DNA from: Blepharisma stoltei
Lineage: Eukaryota > Ciliophora > Heterotrichea > Heterotrichida > Blepharismidae
Direction: 5' to 3'
Assembly: GCA_914767885.1 (NCBI GenBank)
Contig: CAJZBQ010000054.1
Coordinates: forward strand, 744,001-808,000
DNA length: 64,000 bases
Positions 44,001 to 55,132 of this stretch are shown here, piece after piece; position 1 is the stretch's first letter; every line of letters begins with the position of its first letter. The notes under the pieces are model-generated. The model had not been told where the DNA came from and searched no databases. It worked only from the letters and a program-made list of their open reading frames with translations. The position numbers and the translations under genes were made by a program.

Positions 44001-47000
44001 TTGCTGATATGTCATTATGGAGGAAATGATATGATGGTTTCTGAAGAGCAAAATAAAGAGCAGATATGTGATATTGTGTCAGTAATTGAAATTATATTTT
44101 TAACAGTTGGAGAAGCTATGGCTGCTGAGATAAATAATATAATTTCTGCACTCTTCGGCAAATCATCTTCCTTTATTCAAATTCAACTATTGCAACTACT
44201 AAAAACTCTTCTTAGTGACAGGCCTGGCGATGTATTCGGCGCTCCAGCTTCAGTTTTTGCTAAAAATTTCATTGATGCATCAGGTCTTGAGCTTTTGCTA
44301 TTTTTAATATCATCTTCAGTCTCAGAAGTTAGAACTTTGAGTCTTGCATTAACTGACACCATTTTAAATTACTCTACCAAGACTCAGATTGCAAGCCATA
44401 AAGAAATTTTTGTCTATATAAGTTCAATTGTATTGCCGACTCCTAAAGGCATGAGTGGCTCTTTTAAATATTGGCAGCATTCCATAATATCACCGCACGA
44501 TACTTTTCAATCAATAAGTTCAAAAGAGGAAGAATCAGTCGAATTTATTATTCTGCACCAGGTTAATTCCAAAGCTAGTATTTATATGAAGATTTGCATT
44601 AATAAATAATTATTTCCAATGCTTTTATTTAATTAAATTAAGTTTACTTCAAAACTACCATCACTTCAAATATCTGATGAAAATATTAAAGGGCCACCTA
44701 TGTCAAAATTCAAAAAACAAATGAAATTTGGGTTTTTAGATGAAGAAGAGGAAGAAATTAAAGATACAAAGGAGACTAAATTCGACGAAGAAGAGGAAGA
44801 TTTTGGGATTAAGCCTCCACCAGCTCCATCATCAAAGAAAAAAATCAGTTTTACTTTTTCTGATCCAAAACCGATCGAGGCGCCTCGAGAAGCTCCTAAA
44901 AAACAGGGTGGGTTTATATTTGACGAAGATGAAGATGCTCCATTAGCTCCACCACCACCTAAGAAAAATATGAAAATGAGTTTTGATGAAAATGCTTTCT
45001 CAGCTCCCAAAAAAGATGCCCAAATCAATTTTGATGAAGAAATTTTAAAAATCCCAGCCTCGAAAAAGGAGCCAAAAATGAATTTTGAAGAAAATGTCAT
45101 AGTTGCCCCTCCTCCACCTAAAGGAAAAAAACCAAAAAGGAACTTAATGATTTTTGAAGACGCTGAAGAAGATATACAATTAACAGAATTACCTATGACT
45201 GAGAGATTTATAGAGCCAGAAGTCTCAGAAAGCATTGACTTATCAAAAACTCAAAATTCCTCAAAAATCGTTAAGTCCTTCAGCCAAGGCAGAAAAATGC
45301 CCAAATTTTTATCAGACGAGCTGATTATTGACACAGAAAAAATCAACGAAAATTACACCTTTGGGGGAGAAAAAGGGGAAGCTATAAAGCCTGAAGATGA
45401 AGGAGAAGATGATCCTTTAATTAAAGAAATACGTGACATGGCCAAAGATTGCTTAAAATATATGCACGGAGAGCTTGCAGTAAACCAAGAATTCCAGTTC
45501 TACCCTTTGCCTCCTACATTTCGTCCCCAAACAGTAAGAGGATTAAAAACTATAGATCTATCAAGCACTTTTAAAAAAGTGTCAGAAAACCACCCAATAA
45601 TTGAAGAAGTCAGCTCAGAAATGTCCCCTCACGAATCTTTAGCCACTCCAAAGCGACATGAAGAAGATGGCGTTTATCATGCAGTTCTTGGAATTGTTCT
45701 CAAAAAAACTATTGAAGGTGCTGACATTATTGATGACTCTGACCACATAGAATCTAAATCCGGTTTAACTTTATTACAAGAAATCGTATCCCGAGCCTCT
45801 TTAGAGCTAAAGCATAAAGCCATGCAAGATATGCTGATGCTTACCAAATGAAACTCTTCTAATTCCTCTATTTTAGCCCAAGACGCTGATTGGCATTATT
45901 GGTTGCTTAATTTATTATTTGAGACTCCTGAGCATCAAGATGAAGGAATTGCGATTTTTGACTTAGGCTCAAGAATACATACAATAGTTATGAAACAAGC
46001 TATGCTAGCTGACGAAGAAGGCTGGAAACATATAAGGAGACTTATATATTGGTACGAAATGAAGAGAGACATAGAAAAAGCCAGAAATATAGTAAAAAGT
46101 TTACTAGAAAAACTCAGTGAGTCCTTACAGTCAAACTCTATGGGATGCAGACCTGCACTTGTGTCGACACTATGAAAAAATTTGGTAATTACAAGTTATT
46201 TGTTAGAAGAGTTTGTGATTTATTCAAAATCAAGGTCAGAGGAGGAGCTTGGGGAGTCATTAATAATGGCTGACGAATGGGAAGATGCTGCTGTTATGGA
46301 TCTTTATTTCCAATTGCTTGACCCTATATGGCCAGTAGTCCTTTTTAGCAATAAAGAATCAAAGTATGAAGAAGAACATATCCAGCTTATTAATACTATA
46401 GAAAAAGCTGCACAGACAGCGTTCAAGACTGATATTCAGCTGCTTATTTTTGAACCTCCAGGAGAGCTCAAGCCAAGAGGACTATTTATTAAAACAATCA
46501 TGCACTTGGCCTGCATGAGCGTAAAAGCTAGCACTAATGAAGAACAGACAAAGCTTTGGCTGTCTATTGTGGAAAGGTTGATTAAATTTATATTGCTGGT
46601 GTCTGAAGCAGGGAAAAAACAAATGCAAAGCCAGACGACAAAAGTTCTTAATGCATGCATTTTATATACAGTTGGATTCTTTGCTTCTTATTTAGACGAG
46701 CTCAGAGAAGATCAGAAAACACAGCATATTCAAACATCGGTCACAAATATTTTGAAATATGCTGATATAATTAATGAAAATTCTTACTGTTTAGCCACTT
46801 CCCTATTTACAATAAAATATACGATGACAGCAACCAGCAGGATCTTATATTTTCTATAGATCGGTATATATTTTTACAGTCTACATATCAAGCTTAAAAT
46901 CAGGCCAAAATCAAGGATTTAAAGGATTTTTAAGATCTGGCTTTGTTTCTACAACAGTAAGTGAAGATGTTGCTACAATAATTCTGCAATATTTATCTGA

Positions 47001-50000
47001 CACTGATATGGATCGCTTAGAAAGCATGATGGCTGACAATTTTGAAACTCTTGACTATCTAATCACCACTGACGACTGGAAATTCGCTTTAATATCGGCA
47101 GCTTCCCAAGTAAACGACCAATTTGATAACAAAATTAGAACGAAAAATATTTGTCAGCATAGAGAAAAAGTCGCAGAAAAACTTAGCAAGGAGTGAGACG
47201 CATTAAGCAAACAAGTTGAGGAAACCAATACAAGAATAAATAACCATGTGCAGAAAATTGCTAACGATAAATCAAGTGATGAAGAAAGGAAAATAAATAA
47301 CGCAATTATCTATAATGAAGAAAGAACGAGGCAAAGGAAGCATATGCTGAATAAAAGAATGAGACTTTTAACTGAATGGAGAGGGCCGTGGCATGTTGAA
47401 CAAGAAATCAAACTTGAGCCTTGCCAGCTAATGGATTGGCAATACACTCGACCCATTCTAAAAATAAGATCAGATAAATTCAAGCCTTTTATGAAACAAG
47501 AACAAGTACCACTTTTACTATAAATATGCAAATAAAAATTTTGCTCAATAATTTAATGTATACATTGAAAATTTATTTGCGAAAGCATGCTATTGGCTAG
47601 ATGAGCTGTGGCATCTTCTGAAAGCCGGAGGATTGATTTTATCTACAAATTTGGTAAAAACAACTCCGGAAATGGCAAATCCACCCGATACGATAGATTT
47701 GCCATTCTGAAGTTGGCTTTGTCAACATTTGTGCTCCAAGATTAATCCCCTAATCTCTGAAGATGTTGGGAGCTCAGTGAGTCAATAGCATGCTATCACT
47801 ATAATACAAATTTCAGAAAATCCCAATTTATTAAAAGAGCTTTCGCCAATTATTTTAAGGAAAGCTTCAGAAATTGAATATGAAGAAGATGATAAATCTA
47901 TGAACACTGAGTCTGAAGAGCCAAGTGCGAGAGCTTCATTAAAGCCAAAAATTGACTCTTCTTTAGCTTCTATTTTAAGCCATGAAAGTTTTAGTATCCA
48001 ATCAGAAGTCGGAATTATTAATACATTAACAGTGAGATATGGAATACTTCAGCTCATTACATCAAAAAAAGAACAAAAATTGCGGTTCATTTATGACCCA
48101 GAAGTCAGGCACAAATTTCAATCAAATGTAGAGCTTTTCGAGCATTCAGCATCACCAAATAAATCATATATAAGTTTAAATTTAAGTTTATTGAATTACT
48201 CTAGCATTAAAAATGCCTATAAAGTCCCCTTGCCTGAGGTTCAGCTAAATTAACAGCTCTGAGCAACGGTAGGTGAACCGGCCTAACCGTCGAACCGTTA
48301 AAGTTAATAAACCCGTTGTTTCTTCTCTAGTCAGTGCCAGACATAGCAGTGAGCTTTCTCTTCAAAGCCGAAGCTCTCAAGAAGTTGACTTCTCTCACTG
48401 AGCTCGGTATATAGGTCCATCCTGTTTGAGCAGGAGCTAGGACCTATCCCTAGCTGACATTTTTAATATTGTGAAATCATATATAAAAGATTGGAATGTA
48501 GAATCTTTGGATGTAGTTTTTCCGAAAACCTATGTAATGAGAAATACAGCCGCTGAGTTTTTCTTTAATGATGGCAGAAGTGTATTATAAAGAGCTTAAT
48601 TAATTAAGTATTTAAAATATTAATAAATTTAGAAGCTATTTTCTATCAAAACTAAGAGTTATAAAGCACGCTGATTGAATTTATATTAAAATAGTATAAT
48701 AAACTTTACTAATCCTAATGAGAGGCATGATTTTGTGAGCCAAATTAAAAAAATAAAGAAAAATGCTGTTAAAAATTTGGAATTTTTCAAAAAACCAAAC
48801 CCAGTAAAATTCATGGCAGAAAGCGGGATGACTGAAAAGTGGATGAATTGGGAAATCAGCAACTTCGAATATTTAATGTATCTGAATTATGCAGCTGGAA
48901 GATCTTATCATGACTTAACACAATATCCAGTTTTTCCATGGGTTATTAATGACTACCAATCTCCTACCATTGACCTTAATAATGAATCTATATATAGAGA
49001 CCTTTCCAAAAACATGGGCAGCTTAGGCTCAGTTGAAAGAGCCCAAAGCTTCAAAGAGAGATTTTCTTCATTTGGCTTCCCTGAAGAAATTCCTCCATTC
49101 CATTTCGGCTCTCACTACAGCAACCCTGGAATTGTTTTCCACTATTTATTAAGGCTATTCCCATACTCTGAAGGCGCCCGAGAGCTTCATGGCGGCAAAT
49201 TTGACCTCCCAGACAGACTTTTCAGCTCAATTTCTGAGTCTTATAGGCTTTCTACTGATGATATTGCTGATGTCAGAGAATTAATCCCTGAATTTTATTA
49301 TCTGCCTGAATTTTTGATCAATAAAGAAGACTACGATTTTGGCTTAACACAGCAAGGCAATAAAATTAATAATGTCCAGCTTCCTCCATGGGCGAATTCT
49401 GCTTACGATTTTATCAGAATCAATCGAGAGGCATTAGAATCCGATGTTGTCTCAGAAAGAATCCACAACTGGATAGACCTTATTTTTGGATATAAACAAA
49501 GAGGCGATGAAGCAGAAAAAGCAATGAACATTTTTTATTATATGACTTATGAGTCTAATATAGATCTAGACAAAATCGAAGACCCTACCCTGCGAGCTTC
49601 TATTGAAGCTCAAATCGTTCACTTCGGAAAAACCCCTTCACAATTATTCAAAAAGCCTCATCCGCAGCGAGAAAATCCCCACAAATTCAGCCCTGGCCCA
49701 ACAGTTATATCTAAAGAAGCCAAACTGAAAATTTATTTCCCTCAATATCGCAAGCCTTTTGATAAGCCTTTTAGCTTCATGAATTATTTTGATCTCCCTG
49801 ACAAAGCTATACTAAAAGCTAAAATGTATAAAGATAAAGAAATCTTCGCAATCAGGAGAAATGGGAATTTAATTAAATATAGCTGGTGGCCTACTCCTAT
49901 GGGTGAATGTAAAACTCCATTTACATGTGCGAATAATAAAGAAATTCAGCTACTAAAGGACCAAAAATCATGGACTATTGAAAATCAAGACAGATCAGCT

Positions 50001-50846
50001 ATAGGATTTAACGCCCCAATTGAGATTATGGACCAAGGAAAAATCATAGTGAAAGGAGGGTTTTGGGATGGAAGACTGACGGTCCAGAAAGCAAATGTAA
50101 AGGACCATCCTCATAAATGGTGCCATCATAATACAATTACATGTATTGATATAGATGAAGAAGAAAAAGTAGGGATAACTGGAGGAAAAGATGGAGATGT
50201 ATTGGTCTGGCAAGTTAAAGGAGATACATGGCAGCCTAGATGGCAATATATTGAGCATGATGATCAAGTTATGTCAGTCACTATATGTCAAGAACTTCGG
50301 CTATTTGCAAGCTGTTCTTTGGATGGAACCTGCAATATTTATTCGCTTATGAAAGGCAGACTTATTAGAGTTATCAGTCTTCCAAATTTTTCCCCTATTT
50401 ATATGGTCAAATTTTCCCCAGCGGCTCCTGCAAAAGTAGTGTTATTTTCTTCTCAAGAAAGCTGCTTATACTCATTTTCTATTAATGGAGAACCTTTATA
50501 TAGAGTTCATGAAAGGTGTGTCCATATGACGAGTCCTATTATTTTGAGAAATTTAAACCAACAGGAATTTCTTATTTATGGGACTGAAACTGGAGATATT
50601 GTGATCAGATATGCATCGACACTTGAACCGTTGAGGAGATTTTCAATTACTGGAGGATCTCCTGTGCTGACGTTGATGGCTAATAAAGACCTCAGATTTC
50701 TGCTTGTTGGGTGTGCTGATGGAGAATTGGGCGTATTAACTGATCCTGACGCGACTCTTTTGGTATTGGAAAAGCAATGACAACTTGGAAATGTATCTTT
50801 TTCCCTATCAATTGATAATAATTTTTCCTTTTTTAATAATAAATAA
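41098..50846 (+). CDS. BEACH-PH-WD40 protein (Lvs/neurobeachin type) with Sec14-derived N-terminus
   Basis: A huge gene pieced from many frames, well over 2,000 aa. The first 73 residues are a diverged copy of the Sec14-like N-terminus (85% identical by my count), then IYEHLETMAFGGVIKEP. A ConA-like region follows (PFQKAISACFWIRLEDL, LHEFQPEDWTFLAF), armadillo-type helices, an acidic proline-rich linker (44.7-45.3 kb), a pre-PH segment (LTEWRGPW), PH-like VFPKTYVMRNTAAEFFF, BEACH (WEISNFEYLMYLNYAAGRS, DLTQYPVFPWVI) and WD repeats. BEACH proteins scaffold membrane fission and trafficking. Internal TGA-Trp codons are frequent. Frame changes near 46,770-46,900 and a TAG near 47,788 are unresolved. 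Confidence 0.85.
41286..41395. other. IES (110 bp) in the Sec14-like N-terminal part of the BEACH gene
   Basis: TA at 41284-41285 and 41394-41395. Removal joins EMFQN-Y to LKWREEFGVD, exactly matching the Sec14-like sibling across the join, which has no insert. This makes the boundary well supported by an internal control. Confidence 0.88.
41695..42129 (-). mobile_element. Retroposon-like insertion (435 bp) with 11-bp TSD
   Basis: GTTAAACCCAG at 41684-41694 and 42119-42129. Reversed, the head is ATAAAATAGTGACTTGTCC and the tail TTTAATCTAATATAAC. Removal joins CGLQLNP to EDFQIFPFQ in frame. Confidence 0.85.
42720..42838. other. IES (119 bp) in the BEACH gene
   Basis: TA at 42718-42719 and 42837-42838. 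Removal joins RTNN-I to AYDGVRKADAKFLGG. Very AT-rich. Confidence 0.72.
43235..43499. mobile_element. Probable family A IES in the BEACH gene (~265 bp)
   Basis: The left end TACTCACTCCTCCCTTTTAA and the interior (GAATTTAATGAAGGAGTGCTACTTAAATATCTAG) belong to family A. A TA pair at 43233-43234 and 43498-43499 keeps frame (WKKTEKNKLLKSLYTKAP). Other TA pairs are also in phase, so the right boundary is uncertain. Confidence 0.6.
43528..43954 (-). mobile_element. Retroposon-like insertion (427 bp) with 11-bp TSD
   Basis: TATACGAAGGC at 43517-43527 and 43944-43954. Reversed, the head is TTAAAATGGCGTGGCGAGCC. GC-rich interior. Removal joins SLYTKA to PKQLSKQVDIK. Confidence 0.84.
44605..44646. other. 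Short IES (42 bp) in the BEACH gene
   Basis: TA at 44603-44604 and 44645-44646. Removal joins YMKICIN to TSKLPSLQISDENIKG in frame. Other TA pairs nearby are possible. Confidence 0.6.
47521..47560. other. Short IES (40 bp) in the BEACH gene
   Basis: TA at 47519-47520 and 47559-47560. Removal joins EQVPLLL to YIENLFAKACYWLDELW in frame. Confidence 0.65.
48250..48462 (-). mobile_element. Retroposon-like insertion (~213 bp), duplication unclear
   Basis: GC-rich block starting after EVQLN at 48250 and ending with GACATTTTTAAT, which reversed gives an ATTAAAAATGTCAGC head like the other copies. The coding sequence resumes NIVKSYIKDWNVESLDVV. I see only a few bases of direct repeat, so the junction is approximate. 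Confidence 0.62.
48588..48701. other. IES (111-114 bp) between PH-like and BEACH domains
   Basis: TA at 48586-48587 and 48700-48701 (or 48697-48698; both in phase). Removal joins NDGRSVL to NFTNPNERHDFVSQIKK, as expected between PH and BEACH domains. Confidence 0.72.
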
Positions 50847-50963
50847 TTAATTAATATATAATAAATACTTAATCTCGGCTAATTTTTCATTAATAATATC
50901 AATAATTAGAGAAATTCACTTTGTTTGTTAACATAAATTTTACATAGAGAACTCCAAATAAAA

Positions 50964-51497
50964 ATGATTGTGAACTACAGTAAGCCAGAGATCCTAGCAA
51001 CATGATTTGAGTCAAGCATTAACCAAAGAAAAGATTTGCTTACATACAGAGATGAAAATCTTATAACACTAATAAACTATGTGAATACGAGTTTAATGCT
51101 GACATCGGCTGATCAAATCAAGGACGATTATGAGCTACTAGGACTTATTGATACTTATTGAAGTGACCCTGCTTATATGCAAGTAAGGCCTAGTGCAATT
51201 AAAGGCAACAAATTAACAAACCTTATCAGTGAAAAATACCCGGAATTTTTGGTAGGCGAAAAGGTATTTTATAATGATGAAGGAAGTGTAGTCAAGATAT
51301 TTCAAGGAGAAATAAAATCTTGAAAGCATTTTCAGCTGAGCATTTGTATGCTGCTTGAGCAATCATTTTTGAAATGCCATTATACTAAATTAACAAATCA
51401 AGCAGAAAAAATTGCGCAAAAACTTCTTTGCCATGAGAAAGTTCCAATTAAAAAGAAAAAGGATAAATTTCCCCTTGTGTATAAAAAATATTTTTAA
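50964..51497 (+). CDS. Hypothetical protein visible only with TGA = Trp
   Basis: 177 aa, with TGA used as Trp in ATWFESS, DTYWSDP and IKSWKHF. It starts MIVNYSKPEILA and ends YKKYF-TAA. Mixed alpha/beta character, basic C-terminus (VPIKKKKDKFPLVYKK). No family is recognised. It starts 117 bp after the BEACH gene on the same strand. Confidence 0.65.
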
Positions 51498-51519
51498 TAT
51501 AATAAAAAGTAAAAATGGA

Positions 51520-52091
51520 TTAGGTTAGGTTAAGGTTATTAAAGTCAGGCGTTAGCCGTATTGGTGGCGCAGTCACCAAAGACCTCCTGGACGGGAGGTT
51601 TTTACCGCTTTTCGACTCCAGCCCAGAAGTTCTATACCCCAATAGTGGGTGCAACTTCCGATAGTTCTGTCTCCTCCTTGCCTTCTGGCTTCAGTCTTGA
51701 GTGGGCGGCTTATTATTTTCTACATCCCTGACACGGGCGATTAGAGTAGCTTGATTCCAAGGATAAACTCCATGGAGTCTGCCGATGCCGAAATACCTTC
51801 CTTCAATAGCTGCAGGAAAAAGACTACTCCCCTGCGGCCTGGGCCGAAATCCCGCTTTTCGGTAGAGGAATGCCCATAGATCTTCGGCCCCAAAAGGACA
51901 TTGTTGAGCACCTCCATTTCCAACCACAGGAAAGGAGTCAAATTTGTCATGATGCACATCTCTCTTGAGCTTGCAATTGATTCTTGACTCGGAGTCCATC
52001 CCGGTTGCCATAGCAATAAGGTTTGGACTGTTAGGCCTAGAGGGCAGACTGACAAGTGTCACCATTTTTTAATGTATAAAATAAAAATGGA
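51520..52091 (-). mobile_element. Longest retroposon copy (572 bp) with ~10-bp TSD, intergenic
   Basis: TAAAAATGGA at 51510-51519 and 52082-52091. Reversed, the head is TTAAAAAATGGTGACACTTG and the tail TTAACCTAACCTAATCC. It carries a 124-codon open frame beginning at the ATG of the head motif, and a CCTCCCGTCCAGGAGG hairpin near the 3' end. It is the full-length relative of the deleted copy at 4017-4275. Confidence 0.83.
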
Positions 52092-52283
52092 AATTTGGAT
52101 TTTTTTAAAATAAAGAATAGAAGGGGTTAAGGTTGAAATTGAAAATCCACCAATAATATATGACGCCTGTAATGAGGGCTTTAGCCATTTACCCTTTTCA
52201 CTATCATAATAGCCTATTTTTTTAACAATTTTTTTATATATATTTATCAAATTTTACAAGAAATGAATATATAACTATTTTTA

Positions 52284-52763
52284 ATGGGGGCCTGTAATGT
52301 GAGAAAACAGTCAGTTGAAAAAGAAACTCTAAAAAATTTAAATTGTGAAGAAATTGCTTTAAGTGAAAAATCCATTAGTCTCACAAATGACACATCGCAA
52401 GAATCAACAGACAGTTGTAATGAAGTTCAAAACATAATTAATTCGCTTCAAAATCTAACTGTAGAACCCGAGGTAAATGTTCAGGTTGAGACAGAAGACT
52501 ACTCGTCATATGACATGAAAAATTTAATTTTTGAAGTTTTTAGTGATATTTCTACACAAGCTGACACTGACATTGAAAAAGACATATTTGAAACCCTTAT
52601 TTTTAATGAAAACAGTCTAGGAGGAAGGTCATACAAGCTCAGGAAAATTTATTCCTCTAAAGCAATTGTATGAGATGAAGAAATGAAGCAGATCCTTACT
52701 CCTTTGTTTTGAAGGTATAATCGTAATATTCGCGATTTAATATTAGATTATGCTGCTAATTAA
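52284..52763 (+). CDS. Small putatively acylated protein (unknown)
   Basis: 159 aa with two TGA-Trp codons (SKAIVWDEEM, TPLFWRYN). MGACNVRK suggests N-myristoylation plus palmitoylation. The middle is acidic and Ser/Thr-rich (VNVQVETEDYSSYD), and the C-terminal part is helical. No family is recognised. Confidence 0.6.
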
Positions 52764-52781
52764 TTTTGTAAATAATTAAAA

Positions 52782-52952
52782 ATGCAAAAATTAATTGAAA
52801 GAATTAGCAATTCTTATAATGAAATAGAAGTTATGAACGATCCTTATACATCTTTTAACGAATATTCAATTGTGAGAGACTACTATCAAAATATACGATA
52901 CCCCTACCTGAATATGCCTCAAAAATTTTATAATTTTAATCAATTTAGCTAA
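52782..52952 (+). CDS. 56-aa small reading frame
   Basis: MQKLIERISNSYNEIEVMND through NFNQFS-TAA. It follows the previous gene by 18 bp in the same orientation and is rich in Tyr and Asn. It may be a real small gene or chance; there is no homology to lean on. Confidence 0.3.
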   Translation: MQKLIERISNSYNEIEVMNDPYTSFNEYSIVRDYYQNIRYPYLNMPQKFYNFNQFS

Positions 52953-53130
52953 AGCAATAAAATATATCAGTTTATAATGAATAGAAACTTTGGAACTGAT
53001 TAGAAGTTTTTCTAGTCATTATATATAAAATAGAAAAAGGCAGCCAGTGCCACATTTACTTTTCATTATAAAAGGGTATATATTGATTTATAGTGAGTGA
53101 AAATTTCTCATATTATTGATTGCTTATCTA

Positions 53131-53228
53131 TTTTATATAGCGAAATACACTATGTAGCACGGGGCTTTTTTGGCTGGAACTTAAGCCAAAAAAGCCCCGT
53201 GCTACATAGTGTATTTCACTATATAAAA
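53131..53228. mobile_element. Palindromic MITE-like hairpin (98 bp)
   Basis: Two 45-bp arms (start TTTTATATAGCGAAATACAC) differ at one position and flank an 8-bp loop (GGAACTTA). The GC-rich inner part (GCACGGGGCTTTTTTGGCT) is exactly repeated inverted. It is intergenic. Structure matches the CDPK hairpin IES but the sequence differs. Confidence 0.75.
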
Positions 53229-53964
53229 AATAAAAAGCCAATTTGAGAAATAGCATCTGCAGCAAAATAATTTTAACTTTCTTGATAAAAATAACGATAA
53301 AAGCAGCAATTAGCAAGTTAAATTGCTGCTATTATTTATATTAATTCCTTATGAATAAGTTTATTCCGGATGTGGAGGCAAGCAAGAAATAAGCAGACTC
53401 TACTCTGAAATCAAATTGCTAATATAAAATTAGGATAAACAAAATTGATAGATTATTATAAACAATTTTTATTGATATATTTCAAATTTATAATGACTAG
53501 TCTAATCAATAGCACATTAAAAGCTTTCGTGATCGAAAATTAATGAAGAGATTTTCATTTGGATTTGAAGATACATAATAAATAAGTGTTTCAGTGAATT
53601 TTCTTATTCAATTATACATCTATATAAAATTCTCGTCAAATTTTGGTAATCTTTAATGATATATTAATTCTAGTAAAATTCTAATGAATATTTTTTGCAG
53701 CAAAACTTTAAACTCATTAAATTTATAAATAGTTAAAAGTTGAGATTTTAATGCTGGATAAGCTGGAATTTATTAAAATTAGTATTTTTTCTCAAAATGC
53801 TTCTCCTAATCATAAATTCAATGATGAAAAATAATATTAAATGCAAATTTGATTCTGATAAGAAGTAAAGAAATATCTTGTTTTTATCAGCTATAAGAAA
53901 TCATCTTTTCATTAATTCCTAACCTAAATACTTGCAGGTTGTTATAAATATTTTTAATTAATAA
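53229..53964. other. AT-rich intergenic region
   Basis: A small inverted pair (AGCAGCAATT / AATTGCTGCT) lies at about 53300-53330. No gene was supported. Confidence 0.4.
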
Positions 53965-54339
53965 CTAATTATCAACAAAATCTTCCCAAAAACACCTCAC
54001 CGATTGAAGATGGCTTGAATGAATTTCTGAAATATTTAAAGCATTCTCCAATTGTTTAATTTTGTTGCACAATTCTTTTGTCTCATTGCGTTTCCTTTCT
54101 GCTTCCTTATCATGCTGTTTAGCTACGCATTGAAGTAGCTGTTTTAAATCTGAGCATGTGTAGGTGAGTGATTCTTTTTCTGATTCAAGCTTATCGACCA
54201 TAGTCTGAAGAAGGTTAATTTTTTTATTCAGAAGAGAATTATCTGAAATATTTATTGTTGTATTTTTAGGATTTCCTGAAGGTTCTAGTTTAAGTTCTGC
54301 TGGAGCTTTGGATGACCATGAGTTTATAGTTGTTGCCAT
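53965..54339 (-). CDS. Small coiled-coil protein (unknown)
   Basis: 124 aa. MATTINSWSSKAPAELK, then a coiled coil (NKKINLLQTMVDKLESEKES, KRNETKELCNKIKQLENAL), ending FWEDFVDN-TAA. Fully open under either code. No family is recognised. Confidence 0.7.
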   Translation of the reverse strand: MATTINSWSSKAPAELKLEPSGNPKNTTINISDNSLLNKKINLLQTMVDKLESEKESLTYTCSDLKQLLQCVAKQHDKEAERKRNETKELCNKIKQLENALNISEIHSSHLQSVRCFWEDFVDN

Positions 54340-55132
54340 TGTGAAATATGGATTATAAAAAGATATAAGTGATGCACTAATTTAGATTTGCCATAGATCT
54401 AAAACTAGAGTGATTTAGTATTTATTCCAGAGAAATTTTAGTTTTTACTTATATGAATTTTTTTCGATTGACAAAATATTAATACATTATAATTTAAATT
54501 ATCACAAATTACTTAAATTTTATCTTATTGAAGTTTTTATTAGCTTTCTTTATGCAAATTTTTTTATGAATTAAACTTGCAAGTAAAATTTTAATAATCA
54601 AAATAATATTTTTATTAAAATCCAATAGACAAACAGTTAATTATCCAAGAGGATATATACATACTAAGCTTCAATTTTCATTAGGATTTTTTCAAATCTA
54701 ATTATTTAGAAGTTAGATCGGTAAAATTTATAATAATTTCCTATTTATTATAGACATGGAAAATTCCTGCTTTTTTGAAGATTTTCAATTGCTAAGCAAT
54801 CTTGCATAAATGCAATTCAATGCCTTCCAAATCGAAATTTATTGGAAACATAACTTAAAAATGCAAAAAACTTTTCTCAGTTTTGCAAAACTATTTTCAA
54901 AGGTTTTATATATATAGGCGGATACAAGGCTTATTATTAATTTTACAACAAAATCATCAAATGATATCGTTTGCCAATTTATTTTTACCAATAAGATTAA
55001 AATTTAGCTCTGCTGAAAATGCAAAATTTTTATTTATAAAACCCTATTTGTACTTATTTAAATATACTGTGATATGAGTCTTATTATAAAGACTTAACAA
55101 ATTGATTTCTAATATTTTAATAAAATAAATTT
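54340..55132. other. AT-rich intergenic region
   Basis: Contains a 64-codon plus-strand frame at 54883-55077 that has no start context or compositional support. Nothing else was identified. Confidence 0.4.

Noticed and set aside
51691-52065. A 124-aa minus-strand frame as a host gene
   Set aside because: It lies wholly inside the retroposon and starts at the element's head motif; it belongs to the repeat, not to a host gene.
52059-52250. Minus-strand 63-aa frame beside the 51520 retroposon
   Set aside because: If the retroposon is removed it would run antisense through the plus-strand gene at 50964-51497, so it is probably chance.
54883-55077. 64-aa plus-strand frame in AT-rich DNA
   Set aside because: No recognisable motif or coding bias and no support from neighbours.
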